From Paenibacillus sp. PCH8 (GTDB lineage Bacteria; Bacillota; Bacilli; Paenibacillales; Paenibacillaceae), in the NCBI RefSeq assembly GCF_002968835.1, contig NZ_PKQK01000002.1:496001-560000 (forward strand): 64,000 bases of DNA. The letters run 5' to 3'. Numbering within the stretch: the stretch's first letter is position 1; each line of letters starts with the position of its first letter. Of the stretch, positions 25,283 through 33,608 are shown piece after piece. The notes beneath the pieces are model-generated. The model worked only from the letters and a program-made list of their open reading frames with translations, searched no databases and was not told the origin of the DNA. The position numbers and the translations under genes were made by a program.

Positions 25283-25833
25283 TCACTCTCCCAGATCCAA
25301 ACGATCCAGCGGGCTCTGAATACGTTGAATATTTTTCGTACTCACATGCGTATATCGCTGAGTTGTTCGTGCACTCGTGTGACCAAGTAGCTCCTGAATG
25401 TAGCGCGGGTCTGTTCCGTTTTCCAGTAAATGCGTAGCGAAGGAGTGCTTTAAGGCATGAATACTAACCTTTTTTACAATGCCTGCGCGTTGTCTAGCTT
25501 CTTCAAAAACCTTCTGTACGCTGCGCTCGGTAAGATGCCGATCCGAAGATTGTCCCGGAAATAACCAACGATTGGGTCTATACTCCGTAATGTATTCCTG
25601 CACAATTTCCCAAGCTAGGTTGGAGAGAAGAGTTCTCCGATCCTTCTGACCTTTTCCCTGCCGTACAGTAAGTGTCTGACGCTCAATATTAAGATCGCTG
25701 CATTGAAGACGAACGACTTCGCCAACACGAAGACCAGAAGAATACGTGAGAAACAGAATCGTCTTATGCGTAGTAACTCAGCGGAACCTTTGGTTATGGT
25801 AATCGTCTCATTGGTAGTAGCATGTTCATTCAT
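25283..25833 (-). pseudogene. Tyrosine recombinase remnant (N-terminal domain missing, frameshifted)
   Basis: From an ATG at 25833 the frame reads MNEHATTNETITITKGSAEL, then near 25755-25780 the reading moves to another frame: HKTILFLTYSSGLRVGEVVR (box I Arg), GKGQKDRR (beta-strand Lys), HALKHSFATHLLE (box II), ELLGHTS and RYTHVS (nucleophile Tyr), ending QSPLDRLDLGE. Only about 180 residues remain and the core-binding domain is missing. Box II has Lys where HxxR needs Arg. The SPLDRL tail recalls integron integrases, but the IntI-specific insertion before box II is absent. It is probably inactive. Same orientation as the cassettes, with its 3' end next to site E. Confidence 0.82.
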
Positions 25834-25879
25834 AGGAAACTCTCCTTTAATTGGATGGATTATTTTTTGCTACCATTCC

Positions 25880-25945
25880 GAAAAACAAAGAGGAAGGCCC
25901 GTCTCCATCCACTAGGGAATCAGACGACCTTCCGATGCTTTCGGA
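25880..25945. repeat. Palindromic dispersed sequence (partner of 17933-18000)
   Basis: Arms GGAAGG and CCTTCC bracket GGGAATCAGAC and are followed by CCGATGCTTTCGGAA. Similar in order and spacing to 17933-18000. It lies between the recombinase remnant and the hairpin-chain repeat and may act as a terminator or REP-like element. Confidence 0.5.
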
Positions 25946-25956
25946 ACATATATGCT

Positions 25957-26303
25957 GTTGTAAAAAGTAGTACGGAGCGCGACTTGTGCAATGGCAAGCC
26001 GCGTAAGGGTGAGGTGCTGCACCCAATGGGTCAGCACCTCACGGGGTTGCATCGCGTGCATTAACGCGGTGCTCATGCTGCCATCACGAGCTTCCGTGAT
26101 GGAAAAACTTGGTGCATCACGATAGCTGCGCCGTGATGCACGCAAAAAAGCGCCGCGACCTCATCGTCGTGGCGCCTCCTCCTACTGTATGATGCCAATT
26201 GGCCATGCAGCTTGTGGAAGGCTGCTGCGTCCCATAGGCGCAGCAGCTCAAAGGGAATGCACCGCGTCAATGATCGCGGTGCTCTTTCAAAGGCCGCTGC
26301 AAC
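25957..26303. repeat. Hairpin-chain repeat, copy 2 (longer), abutting the radical SAM gene
   Basis: The first 255 bases repeat 21769-22030 in the same orientation. Three more hairpins follow: GCTGCTGCG/CGCAGCAG, GCACCGCG/CGCGGTGC and GCCGCTGC/GCAGCGGC, ending at the stop codon of the gene at 26304. At least nine stem-loops in 350 bp with almost no unstructured sequence. On the minus strand it would form a long structured 3' end of the radical SAM transcript. Confidence 0.8.
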
Positions 26304-28346
26304 CTACATGGCAGCGGCTTCTTCTCCCAGCGGCAGCGTGTAATACTGCGCCTGCTGCCCTTCATGCTGCTGGTACACAACGACCAGCAGCGTCCGGCCT
26401 TTCGCGGCAAGCGGGCTGGCGCCAGCTAGCACACGCTCAAGCCGGAATGGAAGCACATCCAGTACGGTGTGCTTCTGCAGTTCCTTTTCGCCGAGACCAA
26501 GGTCGGCGAAAGCACGGGCACCCATGACCGTCTGTGCGGTCATGGCCAAGGTCATCGGCAACGCACGCGAAGCGTTGCCGTCCACCACGTCCGCCGCTCC
26601 ATCCGCGGCGGATCCAACTGCGTCGCCCACAGGGAGCGACGCTGGACCCCCAGCTTCGCTGCCGATTACACCCGCCGCATCCGAGGCAGCGTCTTCCTCG
26701 GCAGCAGCCGAACTTGCCACAGCGGCACTCGCACCCGTGCCGCTGCTTTCCAGCCATGCCGAGCCAGCGGCACCGGCAACACGTGGCAGGCGAACGTCTT
26801 CCGGACGTTCAGCCAGTGTTTTCATATAACCCGCCCACTGATCTTTCTGGAGCGGATCTTCCCACCAGATTTTGCGTGGTTTGTATTTGTGGCCAAGGAA
26901 ATAGTCCAGCTTCATCAGGCCAAGCACGATATCCATATGCGGCGTGTTGCGCGACTCCAGGAAGCTGTGCAGACGAGTGAACAGATCCTCCAGCTGGTGA
27001 CCAATCTTCTGCCAGCCCTGACCCTCCCAGTAATCCCCGAACGCCTGGAAGAAATCAAATGGCGAGTTGAACTCCTGCTCCATCAGGTACTTCAGCGTAT
27101 GGTCCATCCGGTGTGCATTCCAGTATTTCTCCAAAACATCTTCCAACCGCTTCAGGCGCACGATGTCGCTGAACGGCAGTACGTCGCTGCCCAGAATTTC
27201 ATACGGCGCATGATCCATATAAGTGTAGTTATACTTCTCCGCATCCAGACGCAGACCCGTACCACGCAGCATTTTGAGGAATCCGAGCTGAAGCTCTTCT
27301 GGCCCCAATGCAAATACATCGTTAAACGTCTTGCGGAACGTATTGTAGTCTTCCTCCGGCAGTCCGGCAATGAGATCCAGATGCTGGTCGATTTTGCCGC
27401 TGGCTTTGACCTTGTTCACGGTACGGCTCAGCTTCGAGAAGTTCTGGCGGCGTTTCACCAGTTCATTCGTCGGATCATTCGTAGACTGAACTCCGATCTC
27501 GAATCGGAATGTGCCCGGTGGAGCATTGTCTGCCAGATAGTCCAGTACTTCAGGGCGCATGATGTCCGCCGTAATTTCAAACTGGAACACCGTCCCCTGA
27601 TGATTCTCAATCAGGAATTTGAACATTTCGAGTGCGTAATCCCGCTTAATGTTGAATGTCCGGTCTACGAACTTGATCAGCTTCGCGCCCTTCTCAATCA
27701 GGTACAGAATGTCCGACTTCGTCCGCTCAATATCGTAATATCGCACGCCGACCTCAATACTGGACAGACAGAACTGACAACTGAACGGACAGCCCCGACT
27801 GGTCTCAAAATAAACAACCCGTTTCCCAAGCTCCGTGATATCCTCTTCAAAACGGTGCGGTGACGGCAGATCGTTCAGATCCGCCTTCGGCCGTCCTGGC
27901 ATGAGAATGACCTCTTCCCCTTTGCGATACGCCAGTCCATAGACAAAGTGAAACTTCTTGCTACTCGTAAGCTCTGTCAACAGCTGATGCAGTGTCTCTT
28001 CCCCTTCACCCATGACGATGAAATCGACATTGGGAATCCGGTTCATCCAATATTCCGTGTCGTAGGACACTTCCGGCCCACCCAGCAGAATTTTCACGTC
28101 TGGCATAACCTTTTTCAGTATATCAATGACCTTGATTGTCTCTTCAATGTTCCAGATGTAACAGGAGAACCCAATCACGTCCGCGCCGCGCTGGTACAGA
28201 TCGGACACAATATTCATGACCGGGTCCTTGATCGTATACTCCGCCAGGTCAATATCAAAATCCTTCTCACTGTACGCCTTCAGACAACGCAGCGCGAGCG
28301 AGGTATGGATGTACTTTGCATTTAATGTAGAAAGAATAACTTTCAT
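26304..28346 (-). CDS. B12-binding radical SAM protein (DUF4080-type C-terminus)
   Basis: 680 residues. N-terminal cobalamin-binding Rossmann-like domain (about 1-130: LSTLNAKYIHTSLALRCLKA, DVIGFSCYIWNIEE, ILLGGPEVSYD), then a radical SAM core with RGCPFSCQFC (C-x3-C-x2-C, about 183-192) and an extension (LEKYWNAHRMDHTLKYLMEQ). Substrate unknown; homologues are common in Firmicutes. Residues about 515-615 are an unusual Ala/Gly/Ser-rich stretch, and the DNA beneath it is a series of in-frame palindromes. The last 60 residues (LDVLPFRLERVLAG) look folded again. The gene ends directly against the hairpin-chain repeat. Confidence 0.88.
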   Translation of the reverse strand: MKVILSTLNAKYIHTSLALRCLKAYSEKDFDIDLAEYTIKDPVMNIVSDLYQRGADVIGFSCYIWNIEETIKVIDILKKVMPDVKILLGGPEVSYDTEYWMNRIPNVDFIVMGEGEETLHQLLTELTSSKKFHFVYGLAYRKGEEVILMPGRPKADLNDLPSPHRFEEDITELGKRVVYFETSRGCPFSCQFCLSSIEVGVRYYDIERTKSDILYLIEKGAKLIKFVDRTFNIKRDYALEMFKFLIENHQGTVFQFEITADIMRPEVLDYLADNAPPGTFRFEIGVQSTNDPTNELVKRRQNFSKLSRTVNKVKASGKIDQHLDLIAGLPEEDYNTFRKTFNDVFALGPEELQLGFLKMLRGTGLRLDAEKYNYTYMDHAPYEILGSDVLPFSDIVRLKRLEDVLEKYWNAHRMDHTLKYLMEQEFNSPFDFFQAFGDYWEGQGWQKIGHQLEDLFTRLHSFLESRNTPHMDIVLGLMKLDYFLGHKYKPRKIWWEDPLQKDQWAGYMKTLAERPEDVRLPRVAGAAGSAWLESSGTGASAAVASSAAAEEDAASDAAGVIGSEAGGPASLPVGDAVGSAADGAADVVDGNASRALPMTLAMTAQTVMGARAFADLGLGEKELQKHTVLDVLPFRLERVLAGASPLAAKGRTLLVVVYQQHEGQQAQYYTLPLGEEAAAM

Positions 28347-28602
28347 CGTTCACAACCTTTGCCTGGACCACCAGACCTTATTTTTCATTTCAAAAGGAAA
28401 GATTCACAGCCATCCTGCACCGGATACTGTTCATGCAAACCTTTAACTCTAGCTCCGAGCCAGACCTACGCCTACACTATATCTAAATCTGTACCTGTAC
28501 GCATACTGATACCTGCAATTTAACTACAACTGCACCTATCACTTTACATTTCCCTCTACCACAACATATTAAAAATCCACTCTTCATGGACAAATTCCAT
28601 TT

Positions 28603-28759
28603 TTGTCTTTCAAAGAGTGGACACGTCTTTCAAAAGGACATACACTCCACGTCAAACAAAAAACACAACATACAGACAATCCCCGACCAACTTACACTAT
28701 ATACTGTATCTTCCGCATTCCACTAGACTTAGTCTCCATGTCCACTCTTTGAAAGACAA
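28603..28759. repeat. Perfect 21-bp inverted repeat in a 720-bp intergenic region
   Basis: TTGTCTTTCAAAGAGTGGAC plus A at 28603-28623 is repeated exactly in inverse at 28739-28759, with 115 bp between. A partial third copy (GTCTTTCAAAAGGAC) starts at 28625. It lies upstream of the radical SAM gene (start 28346) and downstream of recQ. The remaining 28347-29069 sequence shows no supportable gene. Confidence 0.7.
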
Positions 28760-29069
28760 TCCAGCTCGATTAGTCCACCCTACAGAGACAAACCATCCAG
28801 AATTCTCCCCGTTCCCGCTTCAGAAAGAATTTCACACTACTCGCTTGATTTTAGCCCATAACACTTCAATTCATGTGTTAAACCCAGCCCTCGCGAGATA
28901 AGTTGTATATTTCGGTAATTAGCTCAGCGTGGTTTTAGCCACTAAGCACTGCAAATATGAAAACGAGTGTAGAGCTTCGATATAGTGTGGACACAGTAAT
29001 TTTCGATCTATGAGATGGTTAGCTCATTTAAGTAGACTAACGCCTCACCTTACGTTTACGTGAGTTCTC

Positions 29070-30949
29070 TCACTCGTACTCGTAGAACGCATCGTCATCC
29101 GTATCCACGTCTTCGCCCTTTTGCTTCTGGAAAAATTCCAGGAATGGCAGTCCGTACTTGCGGTACTTGACCTCACCGACCCCTTTGATATCCAGCATGT
29201 CACGTTCTGTCTGTGGACATACCACACTCATCTCACGCAAAGTCGCGTCATTGAAAATAATGTACGACGGCACATGCTCCTTCGCCGCCAGATCACGCCT
29301 AATCAGACGCAGCTGTTCGAATACCGTCTCGTTAACCGCAGATGGCATCGCATCCCGTCCCCGACGTCCACCGTAGTTGGTACCCGAAGCGGTTGCCGCA
29401 GTCTTGCGAACCACACGCTGCATCACTTCACGCTGACCTTTGAGTACTTCCACCGCCAGTGGTTGCAGACGAACGACCGGATACTGTCCCTCGGACAACA
29501 GCAGATAACCTTCCGATACCATCACGTTGATGATCTCGGAGATCTCACGTTCCGTACGATTGCCCATCACACCATAGGTGGGCAAGGAGTTGAAACCGTA
29601 ATCAAGCACTTTTTTGGCACGAGAACCTTTGAGCACCGAAGCAACCAGCGATACACCATACCGTTCACGCATGCGATGAATACAGCTGAATATTTTCTGC
29701 GCATCAATCGTCATATCCACCAGCTCACGGTCGTCTGTACATGAACTGCAATTGCCGCAAGGCTTGTCCTCATGTACCTCACCGAAGTAGTCTAACTGCG
29801 CACTACGCAGACAGCGCGTCGTGTAACAGTAATCCACCATCTGTTGCAGCTTCCGGTAATCATTCTGCTTGCGGTCGCCCTCCACCGGATTCTGCTCAAT
29901 CAGAAACTTCTGGGTAATAATGTCCTGCGCTCCGAATAACAAAATGCACTGGCTCGGCTCTCCGTCCCGTCCCGCACGCCCGGCTTCCTGCACATAGGCC
30001 TCCATGTTCTTAGGCATGCTGTTATGAATAACGTAACGGACGTTGGACTTATCAATCCCCATTCCGAACGCATTCGTCGCCACCATCACCCGGATATCAT
30101 CGTACAAAAAAGCTTCCTGGCTCTGAGCCCGTTCATCGTCCGCCATCCCTGCGTGGTAGCGTCCTGCTGGCAATCCGGCCTGCAGTAATCGCTGATGCAG
30201 ATCGTCCACGTCCTTGCGGGTCGCGGCGTACACAATACCTGGCTCGCTCGCATGCTCGCGTGCATAGTTTAAGACAAAATCCTTTTTGCTCTCACCGCGC
30301 AGCACGCTGAACGCCAGATTATCCCGCCCAAGTCCGGTCACATACGTCTGCGGGTCCTGCAAACGCAGCAGCCGCAGAATATCGCCCATGACCTCGGGCG
30401 TCGCTGTCGCCGTGAAGGCCGCAACCACCGGCCGCTCCGGCAAACTGTCCACAAACGGCGCTACCGCCAGGTAGCTTGTCCGAAAATCATGCCCCCACTG
30501 CGATACACAGTGGGCCTCATCCACAGCAACGCAGGAGATCGGCAATTGGCCCATCTCATCGCGGAACCAGTCCAGCTCCAGTCGCTCAGGCGCGACATAG
30601 AGCAACTTCAGCTCACCGCGCTGCGCCGCGCGGATACGCTCATTCACTTCTTTGCCGCTCAGTGTACTATTAATATACGCGGCAGCAATTCCGGCGGTCG
30701 TCAACGCATCGACCTGGTCCTTCATAAGTGAAATCAAGGGGGAGACCACCAACGTCAACCCCGAATATAACAAAGCAGGGATCTGATAACAGATCGACTT
30801 CCCGCCCCCGTTGGCATAATGCCCAGCGTATCTTCACGTTCGAGCAGGCTGGCTACAATCTTTTTCTGTCCCTCGCGAAAGTCGGGGTAGCCATAATATT
30901 TTTGCAGGAGACCCTGCGCTTCTTCTAAAGTAGGTGCTTGCACACTCAT
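29070..30949 (-). pseudogene. recQ: RecQ-family DNA helicase with a frameshift in the Walker A motif
   Basis: Two frames join to one RecQ of about 625 residues. The first begins MSVQAPTLEEAQGLLQKYYG and reaches DTLGIMPTG; after one missing G (tract near 30801-30810) the second continues as [20 protein letters not shown]. Helicase motifs follow: [15 protein letters not shown] (DEAH), [38 protein letters not shown]; then the RQC zinc cysteines ([20 protein letters not shown]), a winged helix and an HRDC domain. Restoring one G gives PTGGGKS. RecQ unwinds DNA during repair and recombination. Either the gene is dead or the base loss is a sequencing error in a G run. Confidence 0.9.
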
Positions 30950-31162
30950 GTAAAGACTCCTTACTTGTCACCGGTGTTCATCCACCAGCTTGGTCCGATC
31001 CAATTCTGACATCCGAAAGCAGCTCCTATGCCGCATCCTCGACAACAAAATGGCGTTCTCATGACATGTCCGTCAAGCAAACGCCGCTCCCTTTAGTTTA
31101 ACGGGCCAGACCCGAATGAGCAACCGCGTTTTACTGTAAAACGCTCCTTCGCTTCTTCATCC

Positions 31163-31208
31163 AAAATAAAAAGAATCGTTCATCCCTGTTTGGACAAACA
31201 ATTCTTTT
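31163..31208 (-). terminator. Terminator downstream of the ABC exporter pair
   Basis: Arms AAAAGAATCGTTC (31169-31181) and AAACAATTCTTTT (31196-31208) pair with two mismatches; on the minus strand the hairpin is followed by TTTTTATTTT. Otherwise the 30950-31406 gap shows no gene. Confidence 0.75.
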
Positions 31209-31406
31209 CTGTGCGCCCGCTACCTCACCACACTCATATCCCCACAGCATATGCACACCAAGTCATCTTATGAGCTTATTCCTAAAACCAATTCTAACCT
31301 TATAACGACTCTATTTCAGACTCCGACAAGCCACTTGCCCTTGCTATAACCGAGGCCTCCATGACTTAAAAACTCCAACGTATCCATCTTCTCCTTGGAC
31401 GAATCC

Positions 31407-33605
31407 TCATCCACTGGCAGCATCTCCTCTTCCATTTAACCGATAATACAATCCTTTCCTCTCCATTAACTGCTCATGCGTCCCATCTTCGGCAATTCGG
31501 CCTTGATCCATCACCAGGATGCGTGTGCACTGACGGGCAACCTCCATCCGATGTGTGACGAGTAATCCTATCTTCCCTTTCATAAAACGTAGCAGTTGAT
31601 TCATTACTTTTTGCTCTGTCTGCATATCCAGCGCTGACGTTGGTTCGTCCAGAATATAGACATCGGATGACCTCATCAAGAGCCTCGCAAGCGACAATCG
31701 TTGCTGCTGACCTCCAGATAGATTGGAACCTTTTTCGTGCAACAGTGCTGCGTACTGCCCCTCTTGTGCCTCGATAAATCCATGTAAACCTGCCTGTTCT
31801 GCCGCAAGCCTAATTTGATTCAACGTAACATCTGATCCCAGACGAATATTCTCTTCAATTGTCCCTGTAAAAAAAGTCGGTCTCTGCGGCATATAGGTCA
31901 GCGCAGATTGATTATCCATCGCGATATGTTGCACAACATCCGTATCTCCTAGCAAGACACTTCCCGCGGTTGGTTCGATCAGTCCTGCACATACCTGGCA
32001 TAGTGTAGATTTGCCTGCACCACTGGCACCAACCACGGCGGTTAATTCACCGGGAAGCAGCTTCAACGTAATCTGATCCAGAATTACCCGACCACTGTCT
32101 TCATCGCATACTGTGACCTGTTCGAGCCTAAGCATCGGGTGTTCAATTTCCCCACTAACCATTTGTTGTGAATTGCCCCGATCTCGATCATGCAGGTCCA
32201 CATTACGTCCTACTTGCGAATCTGTATGCTGTGACTCATGCTCATCTACTTTTACTTTTCGTGCATCTGGTAATTTATCTGATACCCCATATGTGCTTTC
32301 ATACCGAGCCTGTACCGACGCTTCTTGCCTCTGTTCAGACAAACTCACCTTCTTGTTATCCGCCAATTTCAACCATCCCGTGATCCGTCCAAATGCGCCC
32401 ACGCTTGCTTGCATCTGACTCCACTGGCTAGACAAGCCGAGTACGGGCCACACCACCAGTTCGAACAGCAAGCTGCTTGCCACAACCATGCCCGGAGACA
32501 AAGTTCCCCTCGCTGCTGACATCGCAATGAGGAACAACGCTGCCAGTTGAGCCAAGCCAAATACCGCCATCGCTACGTTATCTGACATGCTCAACGTCAT
32601 CTGTAACTTGGCCTGAACACGGTTGAGAGACTTCTGTTGTGTTCGAAAACGAGCGAGAAACCAAGGTGATGCATCGTACGTCTGAATCACCGGAATGCCT
32701 TCCACATACTGTTGGATCTGCTGTTGTGACTCACCCTCCATGGATTCCACTTCATCAGATAAATGCACAATCCGCTGATCATACAGCCGTGCTGTGAACC
32801 AGATTGCCGCTGCACTCACAAGCGCAATGACCGCAACCCATGCATCTGCACGATACAAATACCCCAGCGACAGCGCAATGATGAATACAACCGTGACACC
32901 CTCTGCAATGGCCTCCACCACTTCTGCTCCATGCTTGGTGTCCTCCTTGATACGAAGCATCACATCCCCGGACTTCTGTCTGCGAACCCACGCATAAGGC
33001 ATTCGGTTCAGCAACTTGAGCAGATCCATGGACATGTCTCGGTGCATCGACTCTTTGAGCCACACCAGCACATAACGGTGCATCGCCAGCAACACGATGA
33101 ATCCTGCCAGAATGGCAATGAAGATCATCGCTGTAGCGTTAAGCTGCTGCTGTCCACCATCATGAATCGCATCCACGAAGAATCCCTGGACAAAGGCAAG
33201 TCCCCAATCGAACACAGCATCTGCTGCAATAAAGATGAGCAAGATCACTACTGCTAATCCATAAGGCTTCATCCAGCGGACAATAACGGGCCATACCGTT
33301 GCCAGTGATACCACTTGCTCTGAATCTTCTAGAACCTGACTTTCGTTTATTACATGATTTGTGTTCATTTCGCTATTTTTGTCCATCTTGTTCACTACAC
33401 TAATTTCATGACCGCTTTTTGTTTCATTAGTACCATTGGTACCATCAGCTTCAGCATCAGCATAATCCTTATCCTTATCCTTATCCTTATCCTTATCCTT
33501 ATCCTTATCCTTATCCTTATCTTCATTCTCGCTTCTCATGATGTTCCCCCAATCCCACTCCCGCTTCTGATTCCAAACCCACTTTTGATCCCGACTCTGC
33601 CACAT
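31407..33605 (-). CDS. ABC exporter half-transporter, CydC-like (membrane + ATPase domains)
   Basis: 732 residues. The ATG at 33605 lies just after the stop of the upstream partner with AGGAA at usable spacing; a second ATG at 33539 behind GGGGGAACATC is an alternative. An acidic/basic tail with a Lys-Asp repeat precedes six transmembrane segments (about 110-370). The ATPase domain has Walker A GASGAGKST, signature NLSGGQQQRLSLARLL, Walker B VYILDEPTSALD and H-loop VTHR. A long hydrophilic insert lies between membrane and ATPase domains. With the gene at 33609-35585 it should form a heterodimeric exporter. CydC-like order suggests small thiols or haem as cargo, which is only inference. Confidence 0.88.
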   Translation of the reverse strand: MWQSRDQKWVWNQKREWDWGNIMRSENEDKDKDKDKDKDKDKDKDKDYADAEADGTNGTNETKSGHEISVVNKMDKNSEMNTNHVINESQVLEDSEQVVSLATVWPVIVRWMKPYGLAVVILLIFIAADAVFDWGLAFVQGFFVDAIHDGGQQQLNATAMIFIAILAGFIVLLAMHRYVLVWLKESMHRDMSMDLLKLLNRMPYAWVRRQKSGDVMLRIKEDTKHGAEVVEAIAEGVTVVFIIALSLGYLYRADAWVAVIALVSAAAIWFTARLYDQRIVHLSDEVESMEGESQQQIQQYVEGIPVIQTYDASPWFLARFRTQQKSLNRVQAKLQMTLSMSDNVAMAVFGLAQLAALFLIAMSAARGTLSPGMVVASSLLFELVVWPVLGLSSQWSQMQASVGAFGRITGWLKLADNKKVSLSEQRQEASVQARYESTYGVSDKLPDARKVKVDEHESQHTDSQVGRNVDLHDRDRGNSQQMVSGEIEHPMLRLEQVTVCDEDSGRVILDQITLKLLPGELTAVVGASGAGKSTLCQVCAGLIEPTAGSVLLGDTDVVQHIAMDNQSALTYMPQRPTFFTGTIEENIRLGSDVTLNQIRLAAEQAGLHGFIEAQEGQYAALLHEKGSNLSGGQQQRLSLARLLMRSSDVYILDEPTSALDMQTEQKVMNQLLRFMKGKIGLLVTHRMEVARQCTRILVMDQGRIAEDGTHEQLMERKGLYYRLNGRGDAASG
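33467..33520. repeat. In-frame hexanucleotide repeat (CCTTAT)9
   Basis: Nine perfect copies of CCTTAT inside the exporter gene encode alternating Asp-Lys on the minus strand. Because the unit is six bases, slippage changes the length of the N-terminal tail without breaking the frame. Confidence 0.95.
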
Positions 33606-33608
33606 TCA

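Noticed and set aside
25283-25833. Classical integron integrase IntI
   Set aside because: The C-terminal SPLDRL is suggestive, but the IntI-specific insertion before box II is absent and box II has Lys for Arg. Called a generic tyrosine recombinase.
26469-27863. 464-codon plus-strand frame opposite the radical SAM gene
   Set aside because: The minus-strand product has clear B12 and radical SAM motifs. The opposite frame has none and no ribosome site.
28617-28901. 94-codon plus-strand frame in the intergenic region before recQ
   Set aside because: No ribosome binding site and no recognisable protein; it crosses the inverted repeat.
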